Source: Heliocidaris tuberculata (Eukaryota > Echinodermata > Echinoidea > Camarodonta > Echinometridae). From it: a DNA stretch of 64,000 nucleotides. A program made the position numbers and the translations under genes. Where the stretch lies: NCBI GenBank assembly GCA_025618425.1, contig CM046850.1, positions 27,098,133 through 27,162,132 on the forward strand. Direction: 5' to 3'. Of this stretch, positions 41,036 through 52,511 are shown one piece after another (the first letter of the stretch is position 1; each line of letters begins with the position of its first letter). Below the pieces are notes generated by a model. The model had not been told where the DNA came from and searched no databases. It saw only the letters and a program-made list of their open reading frames with translations.

Positions 41036-43180
41036 ACAAAAAAAAAAAAAAAGTTGTCGTATTACACACGTTCAACCGTATGTTGTTATTGATGACGTAA
41101 GGTGGGCGGTTACATAGGCGTGTAGTCCATCACGTGAGATCCACATCCAATGAGATCTTGCGCTAGCAGACGATGTATTTCAGTCCAGTATTATATTTCT
41201 AACTGACCAGAGGAAAAATTCAATGTGTAAAATTTATAAATTCGTCGCCTTCATCACGAACCGTCCTCTTTAGCCAAATTTGTGATCTTTTTCATTTTTG
41301 AGTTTTTTGCATTTTTCATATGTACTCATGGTTATCTTGCATCTGTGCAAGTTTCAGAATCTGAAAATGCGTGGTTACGTAATAATGACAACACTGCAAA
41401 GCGTCCTCTCATCAGTAAATGAGATTTATCTGCACCACGAAGCGTCCTCTCTTGAATGCGCGCATAGTCTATACACGCGCGCTCCGTACATTAGCACGTG
41501 GTGAAGGATCTGTTGGAATTTCTGTTATGTTCTATATAAGATGTGATACCGGTAAGCTTGTTTATTCAAAATAGATTGAGTGTAATGAGAAAGCAAAACC
41601 CGTTTTCATGTGTTCATTCATTTCAACAATAAATAATTCAAATTTATTCCACTGCCTTCCTAGAATAATGTCTCCTACAAACATTAAGGTAACAGTGTTC
41701 ATATCGCTTAACTTCTTATGATTGTGGACTGGAGGTTTGAAATAACACTTAGATCTCTGTGTTTCCTTTGTATATCATTAATATTTTGAATTGGAAAAGA
41801 AATTATGAATTTAAATACTTTACAAAAATGAAATGAAATTTGATTTGCTCAATGCAACGATGTAAGTCTAGTGAAGTATTCTGCCGAGCTTATGTGCCTT
41901 TGTTGCCATGTCAGAAATACTGTTTTTCACTTTAAAAAAATATAAAATAATCATTTAAAAAATATCGAAAGGAATTTCATATATTGCTGAAACAAAACCA
42001 AAAAAAATATGATGATATGAAGAAAAGTGGATTTGTTTGATCATAATATGCGGGCCCTAATAACAAGCATGAATTGAGAATGACTGAAAACTGATGTTGT
42101 TAAGCAAAGCAAATTCCCATTAACAAAGGTATGAGTGAAGGAAGATGGTCTCAAGAAAAGGTTCTCACACGGAGAAATTAAATAATTAGAAAAGGCCTTT
42201 GTCATAATGAGAAAAATGGGTGAGGAATCAAGGTCGGAATTTTTAGTTAAAAGAAATAGTCAAACATCTAAGAAATTTTCATATTAATATAACATTGAGG
42301 GGGGGGGATACTTTTTGCGTAGTTTTGAATATTTGAAAACACATATATTTGTGATTCTTTAGCAAGATGGAGAAGAGCCAAATGCCTGTTAAGAATGATT
42401 GAGTAATTCTAGAGCAAACTATTTCCATCAGACATGCCCTTTCTGAAATATCCCCCTAAAAACAAATCTTTAAACGTGCGTGCATAAGGGCACAGAATAG
42501 AATTCTCGAGCACTATAGGTAAACAAGGAGTAGGGAGTAGTAAGCAAACATAAAAATTAAAAAAAATAATGAAATAATAATAGTAAATGTTAATATTAAT
42601 AATAGGCCTAGTAGTAGTAATATGGGTACAGAATAGAATTTTTGAGCGCTATAGGCCTATAGGTCAACAAGGAGTAGGGTGTTAGCAAAAATGAAAATAG
42701 ATAAATAATAAAATAATAATAATTAATGATAATAATAACAATAATAATAATAGTAGTAAAAATAACAAGCATAACATAAATAAATACTTAAATAATAGGA
42801 CTAATAAAAAGGGTCCATATGTCCCGAAATTATTTTGGGTTTGACATTCATTTTGTTGAAAATCAAGGGAGATCAGTTTAATTAGCAAAATGCGGCTGTG
42901 CAATTTATCTCTTATTAACATACTCGAAATGCCTTCTCTGTAATATTATAGTATTAGGCCAATTAAAACCAAATAAAAATTTTCTGGATGATTAAAAATC
43001 GTATATTTAATGCAAATAAATTCATATTGGTTACATTCATTTAGTAAAAAAAAACCGGTAAAAAAACACCCAATAATGGTATTCAAACAACTTTAAAACT
43101 AACAGTTAACCAGAGAGATACCTTCAACTAGCAATTCCTTTGAATTTGTACGCGTTCTGATGGGGCGCAAATGAGAGCGG

Positions 43181-43208
43181 ACCATAGAGTTACGTATATA
43201 ACTCTATG
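43181..43208. repeat. Small palindrome between GAGCGGA repeats
   Basis: CCATAGAGTTACGTATATAA followed by CTCTATGG forms an 11 bp stem and lies between two copies of GAGCGGA. The neighbouring hairpin units lack it. Confidence 0.7.
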
Positions 43209-43211
43209 GAG

Positions 43212-43869
43212 CGGACGGTTCGTGGTGAAATAACTCAGCATGTTTGCGCATATCATCTTTTCCACGAACCGTCCTCTCTGTTTGTAAGTCAGTATAGAGA
43301 CAAAAGTACTTCACGAATATGGAAGAATTGATGCTGAGTGAGAACACATGTATCATGGAATACTCTAATCACATTGGTTATATTCATCATCCCCCCAAAG
43401 CTGTTTGAAAACTCGAATTAGAACATCCATGTCTGTAAATCACAATTTCCCAAAAGAGTTTTTTCCGCTTCCATTCAATTTGTACACTGTCGGGTTGCGC
43501 GCAAGGAGACCGGACGGTTCGTGGTGAAATAGCGAAGCGCGATCGCACATTTCATCTTTTCCACGAACCGTCCTCTTTGTTTATAAGTCATTAGAAACAA
43601 AACTATTCAATGGAAATGGAAGAATCGATGCTGAGTGAGAACAAATATGACATGGAATACTCTAATCACATTGGTTATATTTATCATCCCCAAAAACTTT
43701 TAGAAAACTCGAATTAGAACATCGATGTCTGTAAATCACGATTTCCCAAAAGAGTTTCTTCCGCTTTCATTCAATTTGTACACTGTCGGGTTGCGCGCAA
43801 GGAGACCGGACGGTTCGTGGTGAAATAGCGAAGCGCGTTCGCGCATTTCATCTTTTCCACGAACCGTCC
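43212..43869. repeat. Three tandem hairpin units
   Basis: Hairpins at 43212-43273, 43512-43573 and 43808-43869. Each has a perfect 13 bp stem (GGACGGTTCGTGG with CCACGAACCGTCC) around exactly 36 bases. In the second and third the spacer itself nests: TGAAAT pairs with ATTTCA, and GCGAA with TTCGC (one mismatch in the second). The sequence between hairpins (TGCTGAGTGAGAACA, ATGGAATACTCTAATCACAT) is also repeated. Confidence 0.95.
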
Positions 43870-44105
43870 TCTCTGTTTACAAACCGATTGTAGCTAAAAT
43901 ACCCCATCCCCAAAAATGCGATACATACTGTATAAAACTTTAAAACCTATGCTTTCAGGCATTCCCATTTATTTTCAATATCATCTGCTTTAAGATGCAG
44001 AAATCTCCGTTTCAAAAAGTCCTTTCCTTTAAACGCGTTTTCTGCAAAACTGAGTTTCGCCTCGAAACGCGCAGAGAGGACGGTTCGTGATGCGGGCGAC
44101 GAATT

Positions 44106-44446
44106 CATATAATTAATGTTCTATCACCGAATTACGCCTAGCCAAATGACAAATGTTAGATTATGCAAGCAGAATAGCTGAGCTGAATAGTGACCGAGAA
44201 GGTGTCTATATAGCCCTATATAGCTGCATGGCTAGGGTCTACCCCTCTGCGATCCCGATCGAGGTAGTGGCGTTGCCGATGCATGGAACTCTGTCTGCTT
44301 GCCTCAAACTTGGCTCATCAAAGTTTTTTGTTTGCTGATCGCCGTTTAGTTTGGCTTCAGCCAACGAGACCGACAGCCCCGAGAGACCGACATTGTAGTT
44401 GGAGGGGGCTTCTGAACCAAATGAGTCTGACACTGACAGTCCATGA
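44106..44446. other. No supported gene
   Basis: Short open frames exist, but there is no recognised domain or splice context. Confidence 0.4.
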
Positions 44447-44777
44447 CAGGGGCGAATACAGAATGTAGTAAAAAAAAAACGGGGGGGGGGAAAGGAAGTG
44501 GGGGCACACAAATGCAGGGCTGTCAACTTCGGGAGAACTGCTTAGGGGGAGATTCGTATTTTTATCTTCTCGCAAGCCCTCCAAAAGTCGCTCAGTGGGT
44601 GGTTATCAGATTTTATGGGATCCAGTATTCCTCCATAATTCTCTGACAAGCAAAAAAAAAAAAAAAAAAAATAAATAATAAGTTATCAGTTCTAAAAGGG
44701 GGCAAAATGATGTATAAGTTTCTTTCAAAAGATGGGGGCACGGGCCAGGATTGCCGCCCCCCCTAAATCCGCCACCG
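44447..44777 (+). mobile_element. 331 bp hAT-type MITE with perfect 8 bp duplication
   Basis: GTCCATGA occurs at 44439-44446 and again at 44778-44785, directly bounding an element that starts CAGGGGCGAATACAG and ends AAATCCGCCACCG. The interior is the reverse complement of 9425-9744. An 8 bp target duplication and CAG-GGCG ends fit the hAT superfamily. Non-coding. Confidence 0.9.
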
Positions 44778-44967
44778 GTCCATGAGACTGTCACGTCAGT
44801 CTTGCGGGGTGGGTCTTTTTATAAGTTTTCTCGGAGGATTAATAGACCGACATTGTTAGCCTCATGGGCTCCCAAACTAATGGTGCTCGTTCCGGTTTCA
44901 TTTACGTTTTAGGCAAGAGCCCGCGTATGCCTATAGTTTGTAGTTCGAGAGAATGTAATTCCTATTC

Positions 44968-45125
44968 CAGGGGCGGATCCAGGATTTTGTAAAAGGGGAG
45001 GTACAGAGCCGGAAAAGTACACAATAAAGGAGGCAATTATATTTTTATTGTATACTTAAGGTATACCAGTTGGGTATCAAAAAGGGGGCCGCAGCCGATT
45101 CACCCCCCCCCCCCCGATCCACCCC
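44968..45125. mobile_element. 158 bp hAT-type MITE
   Basis: Starts CAGGGGCGGATCCAGGATTT and ends GATCCACCCC. Flanks TCCTATTC and TACTATTC match at 7 of 8 bases. It contains a G tract and a C tract near the ends. Confidence 0.75.
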
Positions 45126-46572
45126 TACTATTCTGTCATAGATGTGAAAAATGGGATTGCATAGTGTTGGCGATCTCATTAAATGTGGAGATTGAAACCA
45201 AAAAAGAGAGAGAGAGAGATCATTATTTTTTCCTCATTTCTATTTGAGTCATTTTTACAGATTGGTTGTAAGAGAGAATAAGAGAATAAGAGAGTATGAG
45301 AAAATGAAAGCCTGTGAGGGGGGGGGGGGGGACAAATAGAGTTGGGGGCGGGTAAGACAGAATAGGACTTGTAATAAATGAATTATATCGTCAGTTGCTA
45401 TTGTTGGTTAGTAGTTAATTCAATTCAAAATACGGAGGCCGTTTTCCCCCTTTTCATCATACAATTAGTAGCCATTATGCCCTAGCTATTGCGCTGGTGA
45501 GGGCTTCGGAGCAATCCCCTATACTGTTTTCTTCGCCTGCCGTCTCAAACTGCTACAGCAGAATATTAAAAATAACTCACCGTCAGTTATTTATATTGGT
45601 GGCGTATCCACGAATGCAGGGGGAGGGGAGGGGACTGACGAACAAAATATCATCAGATGCCTTCTATTCTGAATTTTCGGACAAGGAAGGGAAAAAAAGA
45701 CTTGTCATGTTCATGTTCCTATGGTTCCTTCTGTGCCGAGGGGGGGGGGGGGGGGGCAATTTCCTTTCATTCGATGTGTAACTAAGAAATGTCAGATTTG
45801 GTTTTGGATGGCACGTAGTAGGGGCACGTGCATTTATGGACACACCACCAATAACAATAGGAGAATCTTGGATACGCCGCTCTTAATTAATCTTTATATT
45901 GATATAAGCCTTTTCTGTCTTGACTTTTAACAGAATAAGGCCAATAAATTTACATTATAGGTCTATATAATCCCTTTAATTTGAAATAATCATGATATGA
46001 AATAAAATATTCTGATTTAGAAAAATAAAGATAGCATTTTATTATCATTACTTTTTAAAATTAATTTTCTCAACATTCCCTTCAGATATCGCAGTGTTTG
46101 CTCGTACAGAGCTTAACATTAGGGAATATGTTTGGACCACGCCCCCCCCCCCCCCCCCATCACATAAATATCAATGGAAATTTCACAGCAAATTTTAAAA
46201 AAAATACAAAAATACAAACATCTTTCCAGCTCCCTCTCCTCCCTGGTTGATAGAGTTGATTCCTATCTGTTTTGGGACATAAGTTTGTATTTGAATGGAC
46301 AATATCAATTATTATGCCTATACGGCTTTACCAAAAGCGATGTACCAAAACAAAATGAAAAAATAAAGAAAATAAAAAATACAAACATCTTGATAAAGAC
46401 TATAACCTTTCTCTCTGGGCCGATCGACATGTACTACAATATATACGCGTGCTTTGAGCACTCTTCGTATTTATACTCTTTGACCTAGATACGCCACTGG
46501 GTATCCTATCAAAGAGGAAGAAATTAATGATTACTGTCTTTCTTGTCTTTCCTTTAGGCTCTTTTTTTGTGG
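45126..46572. other. No supported gene; G-rich MITE-like pieces
   Basis: GGTGGCGTATCCACGAATGC near 45598 and its inverted partner GGATACGCC near 45871 may bound a small element with poly-G at 45740-45756. GATACGCCACTGG near 46490 is another such end. Poly-C lies at 46142-46158. (GA)n lies at 45206-45220. Confidence 0.45.
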
Positions 46573-46817
46573 CCTAATAGACCGGTTTACTAAGTTATTC
46601 AAATTTATGGATGTTTCTTTCCGGAGGACCTAGTGACCAGATATTCCACCAACCTGTTATTAATAAATGGACTACAATACTAGGAATCCAGTTTGCATAC
46701 ATTACTTGTTGCTATGTCGGGCAAGCATCGGGCAAGCTTTCAGGTTGTCAAGAACAACCTTTGTTTAAAAAGCATGCATAAAATTTGAATATGTTAGTAA
46801 ACCGGCCTATTAAGCCA
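46573..46817. mobile_element. Palindromic MITE, GGCCTAATAGACCGGTTTAC ends
   Basis: GGCCTAATAGACCGGTTTAC and TATTCAAATTTATG on the left are mirrored by CATAAAATTTGAATATGTTA and GTAAACCGGCCTATTAAGCC on the right. Confidence 0.85.
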
Positions 46818-46819
46818 TG

Positions 46820-47105
46820 GCATTCCTTATTATGCTAATTAGAATCCTATCTCAATTTGTTCAGATCTTAGTTATATTCATACTACATTGCTAGGCATGC
46901 ACTCAGGCCTTCTTTTTTACTATGTTTTTGTCATTTTATTATATTCCTTTTTATTGTGCACATGATAGAAAGAACACTTGTTTGCATGCCTAGCAATGTG
47001 TTTGATTATGTTCTTTTTTTATTGCAACGCAGTATGCAGGTATGACTAGAACTAAGATCAGAACAAATATAAGAGTGGTTTTTAATTAGAATAATAAGGA
47101 CTGCC
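46820..47105. mobile_element. Foldback element adjacent to the previous one
   Basis: GGCATTCCTTATTATGCTAA, GTTCAGATCTTAGTTATATT and CATTGCTAGGCATGCA are mirrored by TGCATGCCTAGCAATG, AACTAAGATCAGAACAAATA and TTAGAATAATAAGGACTGCC. Arms are about 95-120 bases. Confidence 0.8.
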
Positions 47106-47324
47106 CTGCTTAGGCTAAACAAAATCAGACCCTAATGTGAGCAAGATTGTGACAGTCTTAAACTTTGAAACAAATCAGAACTTGACCATACTGTTTTTTG
47201 TTTCATTACGAATCTGTTCAAATTACTTATCAAATTATCCTTTCATAAGATTTTTTGGGGGGTAAAATATCTGTTTTTTTATTTTTTTATTTAGTGATTA
47301 TATGTATATTCCCTGGTGACACGA

Positions 47325-47527
47325 CATATGCTCCTGCGACATTTGCTCCTCCGTCCATATCTCGAAAGGTCAAAGGTTAAGGTCAAGTTCATGATTTGGT
47401 TTTTTGTTAAGGACAATGTGAAGATTAGGATTAAGGTTAGGTTAGGGTTAGGGTTAGGTTTAGGTTTAGGATTAACATGGCAAAGTTAGACCGGAGCAAT
47501 TGTCGCAGGAGCAAATGTCATGGAACC
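47325..47527. mobile_element. Palindromic MITE with GCGACATTTGCTCC motifs and TTAGGG-like core
   Basis: GACATATGCTCCTGCGACAT plus TTGCTCC on the left is mirrored by GGAGCAATTGTCGCAGGAGC plus AAATGTC on the right. The centre contains AGGTTAGGTTAGGGTTAGGG-like text. A related run of GCTCCGCGACATTTGCTCC lies at the right edge of the window (63905-64000). Confidence 0.8.
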
Positions 47528-47929
47528 ATATTCCCTTTGTATATTATTGCATGTTAACGAGGAAAATTACCATATATGGACATTAAAAAATTGAATCGAA
47601 TCGAAATTAATCAAATTGAAATTGTCTTTTTGATAACTTAACAAAATATGTAAATGTATTTGACGAGATATTGCAGAAGAGATGTGTTTTTTTTTCCAAA
47701 CACAATGTTTTACTATAATGACAATAATTTGTTCGCCCCACAAACTTACTACTAAATTTTGTTTTCATGTTGTAACTGATCTTATGATAAGTCATATATT
47801 GACTACATATAAAAAAGTTGAACACCTACTGCATGATGTAGTAGGAGTTAGAAAATTAATACTTTTGATTTTTGAACACTTAAAGCAATAAAGCCTTTTT
47901 CAGACTGATCTTTTTCACAGTTTAGGGCC

Positions 47930-48058
47930 CTGTTTCATAAAACTTGTCATCAATGACAAGTTGCAATAACTTTTATAAGCTACTGAAATCCTTGCATCTG
48001 ATTGGCTGAGAGCAAATTTGTCGGTAAAAATCACCGACAAGACACTTGATGAAACACC
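47930..48058. mobile_element. Palindromic MITE, CCCTGTTTCATAAAACTTGT type
   Basis: GGGCCCTGTTTCATAAAACT plus TGTCA on the left, and GACAAGACACTTGATGAAAC plus ACCCCC on the right. It is the same type as 63077-63222. Confidence 0.8.
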
Positions 48059-48061
48059 CCC

Positions 48062-48285
48062 TAGATTTGAAGGATGTCAAATTTATGGTAAGCAAGTTTT
48101 ATGACATTTCTTTGAATACTTTTCTTGAAATAATGCACTGAATATATCATTAGATTTTCACTTTTTGAGAAATCAAGGCCACGAAATCAGTAATTAATTC
48201 GGAACAAAACTAAACCATTGTGTATCGCACCTGTCATTTCTGCCAACCTTTTACTGACCTACGTCACGAATGATTAACTGTTCTT

Positions 48286-48316
<31 letters not shown>

Positions 48317-48420
48317 CGTTTGGGAATTTCAACTGGAATGCACAATATCAATTGTCATGATTGCTGTGTTCTGAACTGATTACTGACAGACACAGATTTT
48401 TCAAAAATCGAAAAACTAAT
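48062..48420. mobile_element. Palindromic MITE family P1, copy 2
   Basis: Shares GTCAAATTTATGG-AAG, TTTTATGACATTTCTTTGAA, CTTGAAATAATGCACTGAAT and AATCAAGGCCACGAAATC with 6045-6475 and 53245-53720. A poly-A run at 48289-48316 interrupts it. Confidence 0.75.
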
Positions 48421-48479
48421 TAGGCAGGCAGTGTTTACTGAAACCAGGAAAATTCACTATCTTCATGTAACACTGATCA

Positions 48480-49170
48480 ACATCGAACGAACAGAATCTT
48501 AAGGAGATGCCCCTGGATACGTGTAAGTAGGTGTTGGTTATATAACTGTACGTAATGCGAGATACAGTGACTACTGCGACTAGGCATTCGGTGTTGGTGA
48601 AACACTGAACAGGAATCAATAGAAACTGGAGGAGGTGCCTCTGAATTGGTAATACAACTGTAGCTACTGCGAGATACAGGGGATATTGCACCAGACATTC
48701 GGTGTTGGTGAAACACTGAACAGGAATCAATAGAAACTGGAGGAGGTGCCTCTGAATTGGTAATACAACTGTAGCTACTGCGAGATACAGGGGATATTGC
48801 ACCAGACATTCGGTGTTGGTGAAACACTGAACAGGAATCAATAGAAAATGGAGGAGGTGCCCCTGAATTGGTAATACAACTGTAGCTACTGCGAGATACA
48901 GGGGATATTGCACCAGACATTCGTGTTGATGAAACACTGAACAGGAATCAATAGAAACTGGAGGAGGTGCCCCTGAATTGGTAATACAACTGTAGCTACT
49001 GCGAGATACAGGGGATATTGCACCAGGCTTCGGTGTTGGTGAAACACTGAACAGGAATCAATAGAAATTGGAGGAGGTGCCCCTGAATGTGTTTAGGTAG
49101 ACATGGTAGGTGATAGACTGATAGTAACACAGGATTACTGCTAGTAGACTTTCGGTGTTGGTGAAACTCT
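48480..49170. repeat. Minisatellite, about 5-6 copies of a 111 bp unit
   Basis: ATTCGGTGTTGGTGAAACAC recurs at 48586, 48697, 48808 and 48919 (exactly 111 apart), then near 49027 and 49150 in diverged units. Unit text includes TGAACAGGAATCAATAGAAA, CTGGAGGAGGTGCC and TGAATTGGTAATACAACTGT. Because 111 is 37 codons, two minus-strand frames stay open for 147 and 173 codons. No signal peptide or splice context supports coding. Confidence 0.93.
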
Positions 49171-49662
49171 ATCAATAGGTGTTAAGGGGTGTAGTTCCGA
49201 GTGTGTTACCTCCCATCACTCGATCACGGGTATTCTGCTGGGTGCCGAAGGTGTCCTTTCCTCTAAGCCGAACTGGTCAGTCGGTGTTCATTGTTTATTG
49301 TAAGCATCTCATATTAATTAATTAAGGCTTTCAATAACTGCATTGTATCAAATATTGTATTAACCTACCTGACGTCGACATTCTTGGGGGCAACCCCCCC
49401 CCCCCCGCAAAAACAAACAACAGCCCCACACCAATCATTTTCTATTGTCTGTACCCTGCATAATTCAATTTTGAGCACCATTATTCAACTAAATGAAATT
49501 AGAGAAACATATTTCTACAATGGCAGGTTAAAATTGTATTCCTATTTTGTATTTCGGTATCTTTTTTGTGCTAAAGTATATCAGTTGCATTTGTAAATAT
49601 ATATATAAAGTATATATATGTTAAAGTTGGGTATCTTCGCATCTCTATACAACTCTATACAA

Positions 49663-49707
<45 letters not shown>

Positions 49708-50904
49708 TATACATATTAAAATTTTTTTTCAAGCTATCTCAATTTAGAACTATCCGGCGGCGAATACTAGTATATGTTCCCATAAACCTTGAATTGAATA
49801 AAATTGAATTGGATGGTTGTCTTTTCCTTACGCGTTTCCGATCTTAAGACATTCACGAACCTGCGATTTAGGGGGTGATAGGGATGCTGCAGCTCCCCCT
49901 GGAAGGGATGGTAATGATGATGTATTACGAATATGCTGATTTCCCGTTGAACATTAAACAGGTGTAATACCCCAAAGTTGTGTACAATCATTATTATCCA
50001 GTTACAACTCTTACATGTTTATAAATTGGTCATGATATTATTTCCATAATTATGTAGTTTAACAGTTCATGACAGATATCTTTTTAACATCTGAACATAG
50101 TCTGTAACATGATATTTATACGGGAGAGTAAAATATATGTAACATCTGTATATTTGATGAAAGCAAGGATCGAGGATGACGTAATAGTTTCAGTAATGTA
50201 AGGAAAAAAACAGAGCAAAGTATAGAGTCTCATTTTCACTGATATTTCCACTTGAATATATAGGTAACTCAGTCAATTATTGAACTCTATCAACATCATT
50301 GTAGTTTTATTTTTATGGGGAAAAAACAACTCCATTGCGTTAATCATATTTTAACCAATTGGAACTAAATTTAATTTGTTTAACTACAGATATTATTTAC
50401 TGCCATTGGGCACTATAAGGAACCATCGTTGAGAACATAAAATTATGTTGTTTTTTTTATAACAATGCACTCATAAGTACCTGTAGGATGTTCGTGTCAT
50501 TGAATTTCGTTTTTGTTAACATTGACGTGGAGACTCGACATACTCTAATCAAGCTACAATCTTCTGTATAAATAAACGAGTGAGCACGTATTCCGTACAC
50601 TGAAAAAACTCCTTGTAAAATTTTAACACAAAAAAGTGTTAAACTTTACCCGAGTTCCGGGTTGACCGGTAGCCAACAGAAATCTGGTAATTTTTACCCC
50701 GTTGCCTGGTTATTTCAAGTGCATCTTCTCTAATCAAATTACCGAATTCCTGGTGAACTAATGCGATGATAAAATAAAAATAAAAAACACGAAATTTTTT
50801 TAATCAGGCGTTTTCTGTATGTAGGATGTAAAAGCTGGTTCATATTAGGACATGTGTAAAATTACCCATTAATTGTACCATGTCCTGCACATATCTAAAG
50901 TAAC
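49171..50904. other. No supported gene
   Basis: Poly-C lies at 49395-49406 and (TA)n at 49661-49700. A LINE-tail-like TTGAATTGAATAAAATTGAA lies near 49790. No exon recognised. Confidence 0.45.
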
Positions 50905-51571
50905 AAATTCAAGATTTTTTGTTTTGGTTTTTTGTTTGCTATTTTTGATATCTTGTTTTCTGTGTCACCAGCATTGAACATTTTAGTTGACCTTTCAGCA
51001 ACTCGATGTAAATAGTCCCCCGTCTACCTAGTCTACCTCATGTTCTAATACTGTTACCCTGTATCGGTTCCTGAAATATACTCTGGTTTGCAGAAAGCTT
51101 AGGGTTGTTGAAATAGTGTCTCACAGACTTTGATGGGCACTTATTAAATGATGAGATGATGATGATGAGATGATGATGATGATAATGATGATGATAATGA
51201 TGATGGTAATGATGATGATAATGATGATGATAATCATTTATGATAATGATAATGATGATAATGATAATGATAATGATATTGATGATGAGAATGATGAGAT
51301 TGATAGTGATAATGTATATTGGTAAAAGTCATGATATTGAAAATGATTATCAAATTCAAAATCTTTTTTGTGGTTGATATCTTTAATAACTTGTTATCTG
51401 CGTCACCAACAACGAACATTCTATTTGGCCTTACAGCAATTCGATGTAAATAGTCCTCCGTCTACCTAGTCTACCTCATGTTCTAATACTGTTACCCTGT
51501 ATCGGTTCCTGAAATATACTCTGGTTTGCAGAAAGCTTAGGGTTGTTGAAATAGTGTCTCACAGACTTTGA
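50905..51571. repeat. Direct duplication, about 220 bp, around a GAT microsatellite
   Basis: The segment ending TTTGAT near 51133 recurs ending near 51572. About 145 bases (CTAGTCTACCTCATGTTCTA, ACCCTGTATCGGTTCCTGAA, AGAAAGCTTAGGGTTGTTGA) are identical or nearly so, and earlier parts are more diverged. Each copy is followed by a (GAT)n/(GATAAT)n tract. Confidence 0.92.
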
Positions 51572-51712
51572 TACCAGCATACAGGATGGACTATGTACAT
51601 GTTTGTAATATAATCTCTATTCTCAAATACGGGATATGAAGATCATTTGCGCAGAAAAATTATAAACGAAATAAAATGGGAATAACAAACAAAATTTCAC
51701 ATATCTGTACAA

Positions 51713-52000
51713 TGATGATGACGGTGAAAATGATGATAGTAATGATGATGATGATAATGATAGTAATGATGATGAGAATGATGATGATGATGATGATGAT
51801 AATGATGATGGTAAGAATGTTGATGAGAATGATGATGAGGATGAGGATGAGGATAAGAATGATAATGACAATAATGATGATAAGAATGATGGTGAAAATG
51901 ATGATGAGGATGAGGATGAGGGTGATGAGGATGATAATGATGATGATAAGAATGATGATGAGAATGAAGATGATGATGATGAGGACAATAACTATGATGA
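51713..52000. repeat. (GAT)n-rich microsatellite
   Basis: Imperfect GATGAT/GATAAT repeat. Met/Ile-rich and Ser-rich open frames over it are artefacts. Similar tracts lie at 51148-51310, 52825-52960 and 53036-53082. Confidence 0.95.
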
Positions 52001-52008
52001 TGACATAG

Positions 52009-52508
52009 ACCCCGTTCTCACTCACTTTTGAAAGTGGTCTTAGTTAGACCGCTCCAGAGGAACGGGTCTTGAGGAACGGTTTGCTAGCGTTCACACTCCG
52101 AGCAGTTTTTCTCGCTCAAACCGCTCCACGATTCAAAGTGGCCTTGTTCCTATGGCAGCTCAGTTCAGCGGGTCAAATTTTTCGCGCGGAATACAAACTG
52201 ATGTACCGTAGCGTGCCTGCCGGCTGCCCGATCGATTGCTTTTGCTTTGTTTTGTGCGCGGAACGTCACTGGCTCACTTCCGGTTGAAGTACGCTTTCGT
52301 TCACATTGCTCGTTTAGAGCGGTCCATACCGCTCTTAATAAGACCCGTTCCTCAAGACCACCTCCCCGAGGTGGTCTTCTGGAGCGGTCCAGAAGACCAC
52401 TTCCTGGACCACTTTGACCGTTCACACTCACCTAAGAACCGTTCCTGAGGAACGGGTCTTAGATAGACCGCTCCAAAAGTCCACTTTCAAAGTGAGTGAG
52501 AACGGGGT
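52009..52508. mobile_element. 500 bp MITE with ACCCCGTTCTCACTCACTTT ends
   Basis: Left ACCCCGTTCTCACTCACTTT plus TGAAAGTGG, mirrored on the right by CCACTTTCAAAGTGAGTGAG plus AACGGGGT. Flanks are CATAG on both sides (52004-52008 and 52509-52513); if the outer G/C is counted in the ends, the duplication is ATA. Internal AGGAACGGGTCTT and GCGGTC motifs recur inverted. Superfamily unresolved; Harbinger-like is possible. Confidence 0.85.
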
Positions 52509-52511
52509 CAT

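Larger units (their letters stand above)
41239..44105. mobile_element. 2.87 kb inverted-repeat element with hairpin array
   Basis: Left end AATTCGTCGCCTTCATCACG then AACCGTCCTCT. The right end, reading inward from the right, is AATTCGTCGCCCGCATCACG then AACCGTCCTCT: a 31 bp inverted repeat with two mismatches. The flanks are TA-rich and no clear target duplication stands out. Near the right end are three tandem units of about 298 bp, each with a hairpin made from the same GGACGGTTCGTGG core. No transposase frame is visible. It does not match a superfamily I recognise. Confidence 0.8.

Noticed and set aside
51623..52025. Ser-rich, Ile-rich and Met-rich frames of 110-121 codons
   Set aside because: GAT microsatellite translations.
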